A DNA stretch of 53,590 bases, taken from Tritonibacter mobilis (GTDB lineage Bacteria; Pseudomonadota; Alphaproteobacteria; Rhodobacterales; Rhodobacteraceae). The notes under the pieces were generated by a model that had not been told where the DNA came from, searched no databases, and worked only from the letters and a program-made list of their open reading frames with translations. Every line of letters starts with the position of its first letter. Positions within the stretch are counted from its first letter, which is position 1. A program made the position numbers and the translations under genes. The stretch lies in assembly GCF_001681715.1 (NCBI RefSeq), contig NZ_LNWY01000025.1, forward strand, positions 1 through 53,590, written 5' to 3'. This document shows, piece by piece, positions 17,631-26,817 of the stretch.

Positions 17631-18548
17631 ATGGATTTAGCCAGTCACCTCAAACCAGCACATCTCAACCTGTTGATGAAAATCGCGGAATCCGGTCAGC
17701 TGCAAAGAGCTGCTCAGATGGTCGGCATGTCGCAACCCGCTGCATCCCGGATCCTCGCCGAGATAGAAGAACGCGTGGGCGGCCCGCTCTTTGAGCGTCA
17801 CCCCAAGGGAATGGTGGCGACGGCGCTTTGCGAGATCTGCATCAGGCACGCCAAGATTATCCTAGAAGAATATCATGCACTTGATGAAGACGCCCGCCGG
17901 ATCATGTCGGGTCAGGCGGGCCGCGCCCGAGTTGGCGCGGTGACAGGGCCTGCGGTTGGGCTGTTGATGCCCGCGATCCGTGCCATCAAAGCGTCAGCCC
18001 CCGATATCGAAATGACCATCGAAGTCGGCCCTTCCACGGAGTTGGTGCGCGGTCTGGTCGAAGGTCGTTTCGATTTTGTGATCGCCCGCATCCCGCCGGA
18101 GTATGACGCGCGTGATTTCCGCCTTCAGCCCGCGCGTAGCGAGATCGTTTCCCTTCTCGTACACCCGGAACACCCATTAGCCAGCAAGACGCGCATTGAT
18201 CTGGCAGAACTCACCGCGTTTGAATGGGTCGTGCAGGAAATAGGTTCCCCGATCCGTCAGGCCGTCGAAGCCGCCTTTCACGAAAAAAAGGTTGAAACAC
18301 CAACGCGGGTCACCAATTCGTCCTCTTTGTTGGTGGTTCTGTCGTTGCTCGAGTCAAAAGAGATGATCGCGCCACAATCTGAAGAAGTCGCAAAAATGCT
18401 GGCGCACGGGCCGCTCGGGACCAAACTGGTTGCTCTCGATCTGGCTGACCCGATCATGGTTTCGCCTTGTTTCATCATCCGCAACAGATTTCGGCAACTT
18501 CCTCAGTCCGCCATGCAGGTTCTCGATTCTGTATATGGAAATCTATAG
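17631..18548 (+). CDS. gbpR: LysR-family regulator, GbpR-like (aldose-responsive)
   Basis: About 305 aa: an N-terminal winged helix-turn-helix (SGQLQRAAQMVGMSQPAASRI, about residues 20-40, followed by the usual EE(R)VGGPLFERHPKG wing) and a LysR substrate-binding domain beginning near residue 90. It is divergent from chvE, exactly as gbpR lies beside chvE in Agrobacterium, where it controls chvE in response to galactose and arabinose. The start could also be the ATG at 17616, but that codon overlaps the GTATAC element, and neither start has a strong Shine-Dalgarno sequence. The stop is TAG at 18546-18548. Confidence 0.85.
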   Translation: MDLASHLKPAHLNLLMKIAESGQLQRAAQMVGMSQPAASRILAEIEERVGGPLFERHPKGMVATALCEICIRHAKIILEEYHALDEDARRIMSGQAGRARVGAVTGPAVGLLMPAIRAIKASAPDIEMTIEVGPSTELVRGLVEGRFDFVIARIPPEYDARDFRLQPARSEIVSLLVHPEHPLASKTRIDLAELTAFEWVVQEIGSPIRQAVEAAFHEKKVETPTRVTNSSSLLVVLSLLESKEMIAPQSEEVAKMLAHGPLGTKLVALDLADPIMVSPCFIIRNRFRQLPQSAMQVLDSVYGNL

Positions 18549-18821
18549 TCAACAAATTGATGTTGTCAGATTGCGAAGGGTGACTTTCGCTACTCACTCC
18601 AACCAAAGTGGACCCGTTCGAATGCTCTTGCATGATGAAACGGTGGACGAACACGATAGTTTGTGAGGTCAGCCTATGCCCGAGGGTACTAGGTCCATTT
18701 CAGTGCTTTGTGTTGAGGACCTCTACTTAAAACTCTGCAACTATCTGTATAAATTTCGTTTCCCCCTGGCAGGGCTTTTTTGACTTGAAGAGGCTCTCCA
18801 TGCAACCTATCACGACCATGT

Positions 18822-18907
18822 GCCGCTGTGGTGGAATGGTAGACACAAGAGACTTAAAATCTCTAGCCTGTATGGGCGTACCGGTTCGAGTCCGGTCAGC
18901 GGTACCA
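18822..18907 (+). tRNA. tRNA-Leu (anticodon UAA)
   Basis: An 86-base class II tRNA. Acceptor GCCGCTG (18822-18828) pairs with CAGCGGT (18897-18903), allowing one G-U, followed by discriminator A and an encoded CCA (18905-18907). The anticodon stem AGAGA/TCTCT encloses CTTAAAA, giving UAA. A variable arm (GCCTGTATGGGC) and T-arm (CCGGTTCGAGTCCGG) are present. It stands alone between gbpR and a stretch of gene remnants. Confidence 0.96.
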
Positions 18908-19240
18908 CTCATTTACATGAGTTGAATTCACTTTCACCAGCGGCTCATTCGGTTACAGCTTCTACTCGGATCGCGAGCATAACATGAGCAGCCGACAGTG
19001 GCTGAGCTGCGCCAACTGAATAGTCCAAGTTGAAAGTTGAGTGCATGGTCGGCCTTTACCCGTCAGAACGATGCCCTCGATGAAATAGCCCGCAGTCAGG
19101 TGCGGGCGCTGGGCCTGCTGCAAGTCGGGATCGCCGAAAACCTAGAGGCGCAAAACATCGGCTTTAATCGCATCGAGATCGCACTTACACCCGTGCTCGC
19201 GCAGCGGTTCGGGCCCAAGGAGGCGCCCGTTGGGGGCAGC
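18908..19240. other. Gene-poor remnant region after tRNA-Leu
   Basis: No complete gene. A 68-codon open frame (19037-19243) reads as plausible protein (…GLLQVGIAENLEAQNIGF…), but I do not recognise it. It ends at a stop immediately before, and in the same frame as, the thrS fragment. The impression is of truncated gene pieces left by rearrangement. No attachment-site repeat of the tRNA 3' end was found by eye. Confidence 0.45.
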
Positions 19241-19243
19241 TAA

Positions 19244-19399
19244 GCCGGTCATCCCTATACGATCTTTGAAGACGAAGGCGCGTTCTACGGGCCAGAGCAG
19301 GAATATGTCCTGCGCGACGCCATCGGTCGGGACTGGCAATGCGGCGCGCTTCAGGTGGATTTCAACCTGCCGGAAGCCTCACCCGAATCCACATGTTGA
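19244..19399 (+). pseudogene. thrS: Threonyl-tRNA synthetase gene fragment
   Basis: An open stretch after the TAA at 19241 encodes about 45 residues that match the class II catalytic core of ThrRS. The recognisable pieces, in order, are [30 protein letters not shown] and QVDFNLPE; the frame then diverges and stops at 19397-19399. The motif order and spacing are those of the ThrRS active-site region. There is no start codon, no N-terminal editing domain and no anticodon-binding domain, so this is a stranded fragment of about 5% of a gene. A full thrS must exist elsewhere. Confidence 0.75.
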
Positions 19400-19749
19400 T
19401 GACAGGTGCGAGCTGAGTAGGGTTAACGTCAGCAATTGGGCTTGCGGCCCTCGTAATCGATTGGCTTTAAACTCAATAAAAACAGGTGATAATTCATTGA
19501 TTTTGCGTGGTGTTCACACAGGCCACGGCATCCCCGCCTGCGTCATCACCTCTGCGAACCACCAGCTTTTGATTGAGAACAAGACCATGTGGATCAATAA
19601 TCTACAATTAAAACCAAAGTTGCACCTCTTGCACCAATGTGCTTTTACATGAGCGCCTTCAGCTAATCTCAGATCGCTCCCAACCAGTATTTTCGGTTTC
19701 CGGTAGCAATTTAGGAAAGCCAGTCTTTCAAAATTCATAGGAAACGATC
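19400..19749. promoter_or_regulatory. Upstream region of the first TonB-dependent receptor
   Basis: About 350 bases without a supported gene. An open frame runs through part of it (to 19652) but shows no family motif and overlaps the thrS fragment. The region is AT-richer than the flanks and should hold the promoter and any iron-responsive site of the receptor at 19750. A Shine-Dalgarno-like AGGAAA precedes that start. I cannot assign a Fur, RirA or Irr box with confidence. Confidence 0.4.
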
Positions 19750-21879
19750 ATGCCGCAAAATTTGCGAATACTTCGTCGTGTCTTAACGACGACCACCAGT
19801 TGTGCTGCGCTCAGTCTTTGGGGGCTGAATGCCCATGCAGCCGAACAAGAGCCTCACGCGCTGCAGGAAATAAAAGTCACCGAAGGACATGAGGGAGACA
19901 CAGCTGTTTCCTCCGACGACCTCATACTCAAGAGTGCGACAAACCCGCAGAATGTCTTAAACTCCACGCCTGGCGTTTCAACGCGCCAAAGCCCTAACCA
20001 GCCGGGAATTGAAGTCAATATCCGCGGCCTTTCGGGATATGGCCGGGTCAATAGCATGATCGACGGTGTGCCGCAGACCTTCAAGAATACCGCAGGACAT
20101 GAAAGCTCCGGCGGCAATCTTCTCTACACGCATCCTGAACTGCTTGCGGGCGTCGAAATCGAACGCGGCGTGGTCAACGGCGCACACGGCGCCGGCACCC
20201 TCGCTGGGGCTGCGAATTTCCGTACACTCACGTTTAGCGATGTTGTGAAAGCCGGTCAAAACCAAGGAATCATGGCGCGCCTCAGAACAGGGAGCAACGG
20301 CTTTGACCATTCCGGCGTGCTGGCGATCGGGAAGCGGTTTGAAGGGATTTGGGAGCAACAAGGCCATATTGATGTGGTATTGGCCTATGCTGAATCCGAA
20401 GAAAGCGAATACCAGACCGGATCGGGAAGAGAGCTCGACAGCTCTGACTGGAATCGCGGCTCGGCCAATACACCACGTGGAGCTTTGGCAAAGGTGGAAT
20501 TCGTGCCCAACGATCAGCATCGCGTGGCGCTGGGATATCGGTGGTATGAAAACAGCTTCCGCAATTCAGGATATGGCTGGGATGTGGACAACCGCACATG
20601 GACGCTCGACTATCAGTTCACGCCCGGCGGCAATTTAATCGATCTCACCTTCGCTGCCTATTATAACGATACAAATCTAGAATATCCGGGCACGGGCGGG
20701 TCTTATGCGGGGCGCAAAACGCAGGAAGAGACGTCCGGTTTTTCCATTACCAACACCAGCCTGCTGCAAACAGGACGTGGCGAAGACATTAAGCTCAACT
20801 ACGGGATCAGCTGGAACCGCGATGATTTTCAGACGCATGCGATGCGAGGTGGCAATCATCCGGGCAAACTCGACAAAGCCAGTATCTTTGCCGATGCAGA
20901 ATTCACCCACGGGCGCATCACTTTCCTCGGGGGGCTGCGGTATGATCACTGGAGCATCAATGGCTATCGCCCGCCCTACAGCGCGGGCGTAGCGGATTGT
21001 CCAGCAGGGGGACCAAGCTGCGGTGATGACTGGGTAAAAAGGAACGGAGGCAAGCTACTTCCAAACATTGGTATCAACTACCAACTCTCCTCAGAGGTCA
21101 TGCTTTCCGCCAGCTATGCCCACACCTTCCGCCCGCCCACAACGCATGAGGCGTTCTATAGTCTCGTTCCGTTTGGCGATGGTGTCGGCACTGGTGAAAC
21201 CAACAATATCAACCTCAAACCTGAATTCAGTCGAACTTTTGAACTGAGCGCAGAGTATCGCGATACTGGCCTATTTTCATCTGGCGATGAGGCGTGGCTC
21301 AAGGTAACAGCCTTCCACAGCCGGATTGATGACTATATCTACAATGATTTTGTAGAAATTCCCGGTCGGTCTTTTACCCGCGCGATGTGGGTCAACGCCG
21401 ATGACACCACCACCATGCAAGGTCTCGAACTGGAGGGCGGCGTCGATACCGGTCGGTTCTATGCAAAACTGAACCTGTCACTTAGTGATACGGATACCGC
21501 ACCAATTGGACAGGGAACCGCGATGGGCAACGGTCTGACCTCGGCTCAGCCTGATACATCAGCGTCTCTCGACTTGGGGTTCCGGGCCATGGATGGACAT
21601 CTGACGCTTGGCGGGATCGTGCGTTACACGGGCAAAGCCACACAGGCAGCATTTGACTGGTCGAATTGGCCGGATGGAGCCTACGTGGAGACTATGGACA
21701 GCTACACACTCGTCGATCTTTACGGCAGCTATGAGCTGTCAGATCACGCCACACTCTTTGTCTCGGTGGAAAATGCCTTTGACAAAGAATACGGCTATTC
21801 TGGGGGAAGCGTCTCAGGGTACCAAGAATTGAGCGGGCGCGGACGTACCGTCGTCGCGGGCGTAACAGCGAGATTCTAA
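19750..21879 (+). CDS. TonB-dependent outer-membrane receptor, heme/hemoglobin-receptor-like
   Basis: 709-aa outer-membrane receptor. A signal peptide (first ~30 aa, ending LNAHA-AE) is followed by a plug domain (TPGVSTRQSPNQPGIEVNIR, DGVPQTF) and a 22-strand-type barrel ending in an aromatic residue (AGVTARF). The motif pair FRPPTTHEAF and NINLKPE near residues 460-500 resembles the FRAP/NPNL region of heme and hemoglobin receptors, and a His lies between them. No heme ABC importer or heme oxygenase is adjacent, so the heme assignment is only moderate. A siderophore or other metallophore is the alternative. A hairpin follows the stop. Confidence 0.72.
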   Translation: MPQNLRILRRVLTTTTSCAALSLWGLNAHAAEQEPHALQEIKVTEGHEGDTAVSSDDLILKSATNPQNVLNSTPGVSTRQSPNQPGIEVNIRGLSGYGRVNSMIDGVPQTFKNTAGHESSGGNLLYTHPELLAGVEIERGVVNGAHGAGTLAGAANFRTLTFSDVVKAGQNQGIMARLRTGSNGFDHSGVLAIGKRFEGIWEQQGHIDVVLAYAESEESEYQTGSGRELDSSDWNRGSANTPRGALAKVEFVPNDQHRVALGYRWYENSFRNSGYGWDVDNRTWTLDYQFTPGGNLIDLTFAAYYNDTNLEYPGTGGSYAGRKTQEETSGFSITNTSLLQTGRGEDIKLNYGISWNRDDFQTHAMRGGNHPGKLDKASIFADAEFTHGRITFLGGLRYDHWSINGYRPPYSAGVADCPAGGPSCGDDWVKRNGGKLLPNIGINYQLSSEVMLSASYAHTFRPPTTHEAFYSLVPFGDGVGTGETNNINLKPEFSRTFELSAEYRDTGLFSSGDEAWLKVTAFHSRIDDYIYNDFVEIPGRSFTRAMWVNADDTTTMQGLELEGGVDTGRFYAKLNLSLSDTDTAPIGQGTAMGNGLTSAQPDTSASLDLGFRAMDGHLTLGGIVRYTGKATQAAFDWSNWPDGAYVETMDSYTLVDLYGSYELSDHATLFVSVENAFDKEYGYSGGSVSGYQELSGRGRTVVAGVTARF

Positions 21880-21893
21880 AGTCAATGAAACCT

Positions 21894-21926
21894 GCGCCTC
21901 GTCTGAGAATTCCCCAGATGAGGCGC
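21894..21926 (+). terminator. Terminator-like hairpin after TonB-dependent receptor
   Basis: GCGCCTCGTCTG (21894-21905) pairs with CAGATGAGGCGC (21915-21926) with one G-U pair; flanking TGAAA/TTTCA extends the stem. It starts 15 bases after the receptor stop. The T-tract is weak (ATTTCAAAT), so termination may be incomplete. Confidence 0.6.
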
Positions 21927-22082
21927 ATTTCAAATGGCGGCAGCATAGGTACTGACTGCTGCGATACAGTATCGATTGGCTGATGCAGACAGCGGCTATT
22001 GAACCAGCCGCCACACTCGAATGTTGCATGAACCGCTGAAGAAAAACTGCCCGATAGGGCGTCCCCTGCCCTTTTTTTGGGC

Positions 22083-22901
22083 TTACTCCCCAATCCTTTC
22101 GTCACGTTGGCGAAAATGGGACGGCGCTACACCGAAGGCCTTCTTTATCGCGGTCGCAAAGTTTTCAGGCGAGGAATAGCCAACACGATATGCGGCCTCA
22201 CTGATGCTTAACCCAAGCCGCTCTATTGCATCCCGACCCGCGTTCGTGCGTTCAGCCCTTAGGTATGTCCCCAGCCCCACACCTTCATATTGCGAAAACA
22301 GACGTTGGAACGTGCGCAAACCGACACCGCAGGCCGCCGCCACATCCTTGGAGGAAATCTGGCGATGGAGGTTTTGAGAGATGTAGTGCTTTGCATGCTG
22401 CATTACCAGCGCATGGTCATCCGCACGCCTGCGCAAATCATCGAGTGCGCCATTAAAGAGATCAAGACCCAATGCCATGCGAGTGATCTTGGCTTCGTTC
22501 TCGACAAGCTCGCGTGCCAAGGCAACCAGCGCCGATCCGGGTTTCCATGCCCTATAGGCCAGAGGCCCCGCGCCCGAAATCAACGATGGCATCCGCCCGA
22601 CGCCGATCACTTGCATCCAGTCAGGTGACATCGACACAGCCGTTTTGATCAACGGGTTTCCTTGGTTTTCGAGGAAACGAACGGGCAGCGCCGCATCTGT
22701 TTGAAACAGCAATGCAGCCGGGGACTGCGTGGCATCCATCGCGAACTCCTGCGCGCCCAACTGAAACTTTTGCCGCCCTGACAAAAGGCAAAGAAGCGAA
22801 ACCTTAGGCTCTGCGAGCTTGCCGTCTTCCGCCATGACGCCGTCCACGCGCTGGTTCAAAACGCCAACGCGAAAATTTCCGGGAAATCGTTCAACGCCCA
22901 T
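22083..22901 (-). CDS. AraC-family regulator (PchR-like)
   Basis: 272 aa. The N-terminal ligand domain (about 1-170) resembles siderophore-sensing AraC regulators such as PchR. The C-terminal tandem HTH (about 175-265) has LHRQISSKDVAAACGVGLRT and the second-helix signature GYSSPENFATAIKKAFGVAP(S)HFR. It is divergent from the siderophore receptor-esterase operon, whose inducer it probably senses, and convergent with the upstream receptor gene. Divergent AraC-receptor pairs usually couple receptor expression to imported ferri-siderophore. The start at 22901 has AGGCAG upstream; an internal ATG cannot be excluded. Confidence 0.85.
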   Translation of the reverse strand: MGVERFPGNFRVGVLNQRVDGVMAEDGKLAEPKVSLLCLLSGRQKFQLGAQEFAMDATQSPAALLFQTDAALPVRFLENQGNPLIKTAVSMSPDWMQVIGVGRMPSLISGAGPLAYRAWKPGSALVALARELVENEAKITRMALGLDLFNGALDDLRRRADDHALVMQHAKHYISQNLHRQISSKDVAAACGVGLRTFQRLFSQYEGVGLGTYLRAERTNAGRDAIERLGLSISEAAYRVGYSSPENFATAIKKAFGVAPSHFRQRDERIGE

Positions 22902-23101
22902 GTGCTCTGCCTACTGTTTTGGAGCTTTACGTGTTGGCGCGAAATCAAAGGCGTTTGTCAGCTACTCAAATGCCAATGTTATCGACGGGCTACGCTCAGC
23001 ACTAATATAACCTCGCAAATGACTCAAGTATTCTGACCGCCTAGCGAATACATGACAGCGCCATGCTGCCGAGCTGGGTACAGCTGAAAAAGGACCCCCC
23101 A
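22902..23101. promoter_or_regulatory. Divergent AraC regulator / siderophore receptor control region
   Basis: 200-base gap between divergent genes. It contains two similar direct elements, CAAATGCC (22967-22974) and CAAATGAC (23016-23023), 49 bases apart, and a TAATATAA stretch (about 23003) suitable as a -10. Direct half-sites fit AraC-family binding; the assignment is tentative. Confidence 0.4.
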
Positions 23102-25225
23102 ATGATGAAGCGCATGACCCGCACCTCTCTCGGCGCGCTTATGCTGACAGTTGTTATTCCGTCAGCCGCCCTTTCCCAAAACGTCACAGAGCTGGAAGAG
23201 ATCAACGTCGTCGCTGAGGACGCAGATGGCGTGGTCGAAGGTTACATTGCGACGAATACCTTATCGGGTAGTAAGACAGGCACCGCACTTGTCCGCCTCG
23301 ATCAAACAGTGAATGTCGTTCCAGCTGACCAGATCGAAGACCAAGGCGCGCAGAGCGTTGCTGAGGCTCTGCGTTACACGCCGGGTGTCTTTACAGAATA
23401 TCGCGGCACATCGAACCTGCATGACGAAACATACATCCGTGGGTTTGGCTATGCCCCGCGGTTCGTGGATGGGTTAGCGTTTGGCCGCAACTCATTTGGC
23501 CAGATGGACCCGTGGTTGCTTGAACGGGTTGAGGTCATCAAAGGCCCGGCATCCGTTCTCTATGGTCAGGCCAATCCCGGCGGCATAATAAACCTCGCGA
23601 CCAAGCGCCCCACCGGTGAAAGCGCCCGGCGTGGTCGGTTGACGCTGGGATCGGATAACCGCGCAGAATTTAGCTTTGATATGGGGGGCAGTTTTGCGGA
23701 CAACCCCGCGTACGCTTGGCGTATCGTTGGGATGGCACAGCAGTCTGACACCCCCGAAAACGGATTGAAGGAACGTCGCTACGCGATCATGCCATCGCTC
23801 ACCTGGCGCCCCGATGACAGCCGCAGCCTGACCTTGTCCTTCCTGAGCCAAAACGAACCAGACGCCGGTTTTCGAAACTTCCGCGAACGCCTCGGCACCT
23901 TGGACCCCACCTTTTTTGGATATATCCCGCGTGACTTCTTGGTCTCCGATCCGAGCTTTCAACAGTCCGAACGCACCACACATGCGTTTTCACTCCAATA
24001 CGAACAGGAAATCGGTGCAGCCTCCACTCTGCGCTCGAACCTGCACATCACCGATTTTGCAACAAAATACCGCAGCCTAACATGGGGCTCGCTTGCAGCG
24101 GATGAAGTGACGATCTCTCGGACCGCATCGGGCGGCACCGATGATCTGTTCCAAATCGCCCTAGATACAAATCTCGAAACCCGGTTCTCGACAGGCGCGG
24201 CGGAACATACGTTGCTCGCCGGGGTCGACCTGCAGCGCAACAAACGAGATTACGCTTGGGGCTTCAATTTCTCGGTGCCCTCAATTGATTGGCGCAATCC
24301 AGTCTACGGTCTTAACCCCGAAGACTACCCGCTAACAGATCGCCAGAGCAACACCGACACAACATCGCATCAGGCTGGTCTTTATATTTCTGACCGTGTC
24401 GAGATCGGTGCACTGATGCTCTCGGGCGGTCTGCGCTATGACTGGTTCGAAACCGAAGTGACCGACAATCTGGCCGGCTCAGTGAACACCTACAGCGACA
24501 GCGCATTGACCGGTCACATTGGCGCGCTTTACAGCCTCGACAATGGGCTTGCGCCTTACTTCAGCTATTCAACCAGCTTTGAACCCGTGACGGAAACGCC
24601 GCTGCCCGGCAGCCCTGCATTTGACCCAACAGAAGGTGAGCAAGTCGAAATCGGGGTCAAATGGCAATCTCAGGATGGCCGCTATTTTGCACAGGCCGCG
24701 CTGTTCGACATCACTCAGAAAGGCGTACTCAACTATAACTCCACCTTAGGGGGCTATGAACAAACCGGAAAAATCGCCAGCAAGGGATTTGAACTCGAAG
24801 GGCGCGCCGAACTGGCTCAGGGGCTGAGCCTTATTGCGAGCTACTCCTATGTTGATGCCATCGTGGAGGAATCCGTCAGACCCTCCGAAGTCGGCAAAAC
24901 ACCCGCGCGTTTGCCCCAACAACAAGCGTCCATCTGGGCGAACTATCAGATGGACTCGGGTCTCGGCCTTGGGGCCGGTCTGCGTTACATCGGCACAAGC
25001 CAAGGCGACGGCAGTAATAGCTTTGAAGTGCCGGCCGTCACTCTGGTCGATCTTGCACTGAGTTATGATTTCGGACGTCGCAATCCCCGCCTCGAAGGGC
25101 TGACAGCGCAGCTGAACGTGCGCAATGTAGCAGATAAATTTTACACCGCATCATGCGCGTCCACCTACGCTTGTTTTGTGGGCACCGGGCGCACAGTCAC
25201 CGCATCCATGGACTTTGCATTCTGA
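23102..25225 (+). CDS. TonB-dependent siderophore receptor (FhuA/FoxA-like)
   Basis: Outer-membrane ferric-siderophore receptor, about 707 aa. I start at 23102 (MMKRMTRTSLG, with AAAGGA upstream). The signal peptide ends near ALS-Q. There is no N-terminal STN signalling domain, so no sigma/anti-sigma control is expected. The plug domain shows TPGVFTEYRG, YIRGFGY, ERVEVIKGPASVLYGQANPGG and NLATKRP. The C-terminus has a cysteine pair in ASCASTYACFVG and ends MDFAF, as in FhuA-type hydroxamate receptors. It overlaps the esterase gene (TGATG). Confidence 0.86.
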   Translation: MMKRMTRTSLGALMLTVVIPSAALSQNVTELEEINVVAEDADGVVEGYIATNTLSGSKTGTALVRLDQTVNVVPADQIEDQGAQSVAEALRYTPGVFTEYRGTSNLHDETYIRGFGYAPRFVDGLAFGRNSFGQMDPWLLERVEVIKGPASVLYGQANPGGIINLATKRPTGESARRGRLTLGSDNRAEFSFDMGGSFADNPAYAWRIVGMAQQSDTPENGLKERRYAIMPSLTWRPDDSRSLTLSFLSQNEPDAGFRNFRERLGTLDPTFFGYIPRDFLVSDPSFQQSERTTHAFSLQYEQEIGAASTLRSNLHITDFATKYRSLTWGSLAADEVTISRTASGGTDDLFQIALDTNLETRFSTGAAEHTLLAGVDLQRNKRDYAWGFNFSVPSIDWRNPVYGLNPEDYPLTDRQSNTDTTSHQAGLYISDRVEIGALMLSGGLRYDWFETEVTDNLAGSVNTYSDSALTGHIGALYSLDNGLAPYFSYSTSFEPVTETPLPGSPAFDPTEGEQVEIGVKWQSQDGRYFAQAALFDITQKGVLNYNSTLGGYEQTGKIASKGFELEGRAELAQGLSLIASYSYVDAIVEESVRPSEVGKTPARLPQQQASIWANYQMDSGLGLGAGLRYIGTSQGDGSNSFEVPAVTLVDLALSYDFGRRNPRLEGLTAQLNVRNVADKFYTASCASTYACFVGTGRTVTASMDFAF

Positions 25226-26817
25226 TGTCGCGCATTGGACAACTGGTCATGGCAGCAGCGGCAGGGATCTCCCTGCCGTTGGCGGCCCACACAAAAGACC
25301 TGAATGTCAGCGGGACGCTTGATGGTACTGCCGCCATCATCGCGCTGGAAGGTAACATCGGCGATTACTACAGTGGCCATCTGCAACCTGGCAAAGCCGA
25401 GGTCTATATCTTCGCGCCAAACGCAACGGACAAACGCCTGCTGGCGCGCGGATCGGGTGGCTCAGAACGCATCCATTTCGTCGCAGCCACTGATGAGCCG
25501 CGGCTCGAAATTGTTGGCGCTAAAGGCACAGACTATGAGATTATGCTCACCCGTCGCACCCCCAATGGATCCCAAGACGCACCAACCCATGAGCTGCGCA
25601 GCCCCAAACTACAACAAACCCTGACCGCACTGCAGGCAGGTGCAAATTCTGACGCATTCTGGATTGATGTCTCGGCGCAAGGCACGCCCCTCATCGAACA
25701 TGTCGATGGCCGCACCCTCATGACGTTTCTCTATCGCGGGGCGGCAAACAATGTGCGTCTCCTTGGCGGCCCCTCTTCGGATCATGACTGGCTAGCCCGT
25801 CTTGGCGATAGTGACATCTGGTATAAAACATATGAGGTGCCAGACGAAACCCGCCTGTCCTACCGGCTCGCCCCAGATGTGCCGCGCTTTGACGGGAACC
25901 CGCGCGATCAGCGCATGGCAATTCTCGCAACCGCCGCTGCAGATCCGCGTAATCGCGCGCCGTGGCCGGAAACGGCACCCAGTCGCTGGCAACAATGGTC
26001 CACCGTGAGCTTGGAAAACGCACCTGTGCAACCGGGCTTTCCGTTGAAAGGCGCGAAAACGCCGGATCTTACCTCAGAGAGTTTTGCATCGGATGTTCTC
26101 GGAAATCGCCGCGAAATCACCTTCTTCCGGTCTGAAAACTTCAGCCCGGATGCAAACGACGCGGTGCTTCTGTTCATGTTCGACGGCCCCAGAGCAATCG
26201 CAGAGATGCAGATCCCCCAGATGCTCGACCGGCTTACGGCATCACAGGCCATCCCCCCTGTCGCGGCTGTATTTATTGATCCGATCGACGTGGCCCATCG
26301 CGGTGCGGAACTGCCGGGAAACCCGGACTTCAGCGCCTTCATGGCCCAAGAGCTCCTGCCGCGCGCGTTGCAGCATTTTGGCATGGAACACGACCGGACC
26401 CGCACGGTATTGGCGGGGGCCAGCTACGGTGGAATTGGCTCAACCAATGCGGCCTTGGATAAACCTCAGTCGTTTGGGAACGTCATCTCACTCTCGGGGT
26501 CTTACTGGTGGGCGCCAGAAGGTGCAGCATCAGACAACGGATTATCTTATGTAGCCAACCGCTTGATCGAAAGCGATCTATCAGAGGAAATTCGCTTCTT
26601 CATCGGCGCAGGCCGTTTTGAAACCAGCACAACAGGACACTACGAAATCCGCGAGACATCTCGGCAACTGCATGCCGTACTTAAGGCGAAAGGCATGGAA
26701 AGCCATTGGTGTGAATACGATGGAGGCCACGACAGTTTCGTCTGGAGAGGTGGCTACGGAGACGGCCTGATCGCCCTGTTTGGAGGCGGTGCGAAGGTTT
26801 GCGATGAGAGCGAATAA
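25225..26817 (+). CDS. Exported Fes/IroE/PfeE-like siderophore esterase
   Basis: About 530 aa. Start at 25225 overlaps the receptor stop as TGATG, so the two are co-translated. An N-terminal signal peptide (MSRIGQLVMAAAAGISLPLAA, cleavage near AAH) points to the periplasm, unlike cytoplasmic Fes. An N-terminal Fes-like beta domain (with WYKTYEVPDETRLSYRL) is followed by the alpha/beta-hydrolase domain: FMFDG, nucleophile Ser400 in GASYGG, and His502 in GGHDSFVWRGG. It probably hydrolyses ester bonds of an imported trilactone or ester-linked siderophore to release iron in the periplasm. The substrate may be a catecholate trilactone or an ester-linked hydroxamate. Confidence 0.85.
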   Translation: MSRIGQLVMAAAAGISLPLAAHTKDLNVSGTLDGTAAIIALEGNIGDYYSGHLQPGKAEVYIFAPNATDKRLLARGSGGSERIHFVAATDEPRLEIVGAKGTDYEIMLTRRTPNGSQDAPTHELRSPKLQQTLTALQAGANSDAFWIDVSAQGTPLIEHVDGRTLMTFLYRGAANNVRLLGGPSSDHDWLARLGDSDIWYKTYEVPDETRLSYRLAPDVPRFDGNPRDQRMAILATAAADPRNRAPWPETAPSRWQQWSTVSLENAPVQPGFPLKGAKTPDLTSESFASDVLGNRREITFFRSENFSPDANDAVLLFMFDGPRAIAEMQIPQMLDRLTASQAIPPVAAVFIDPIDVAHRGAELPGNPDFSAFMAQELLPRALQHFGMEHDRTRTVLAGASYGGIGSTNAALDKPQSFGNVISLSGSYWWAPEGAASDNGLSYVANRLIESDLSEEIRFFIGAGRFETSTTGHYEIRETSRQLHAVLKAKGMESHWCEYDGGHDSFVWRGGYGDGLIALFGGGAKVCDESE

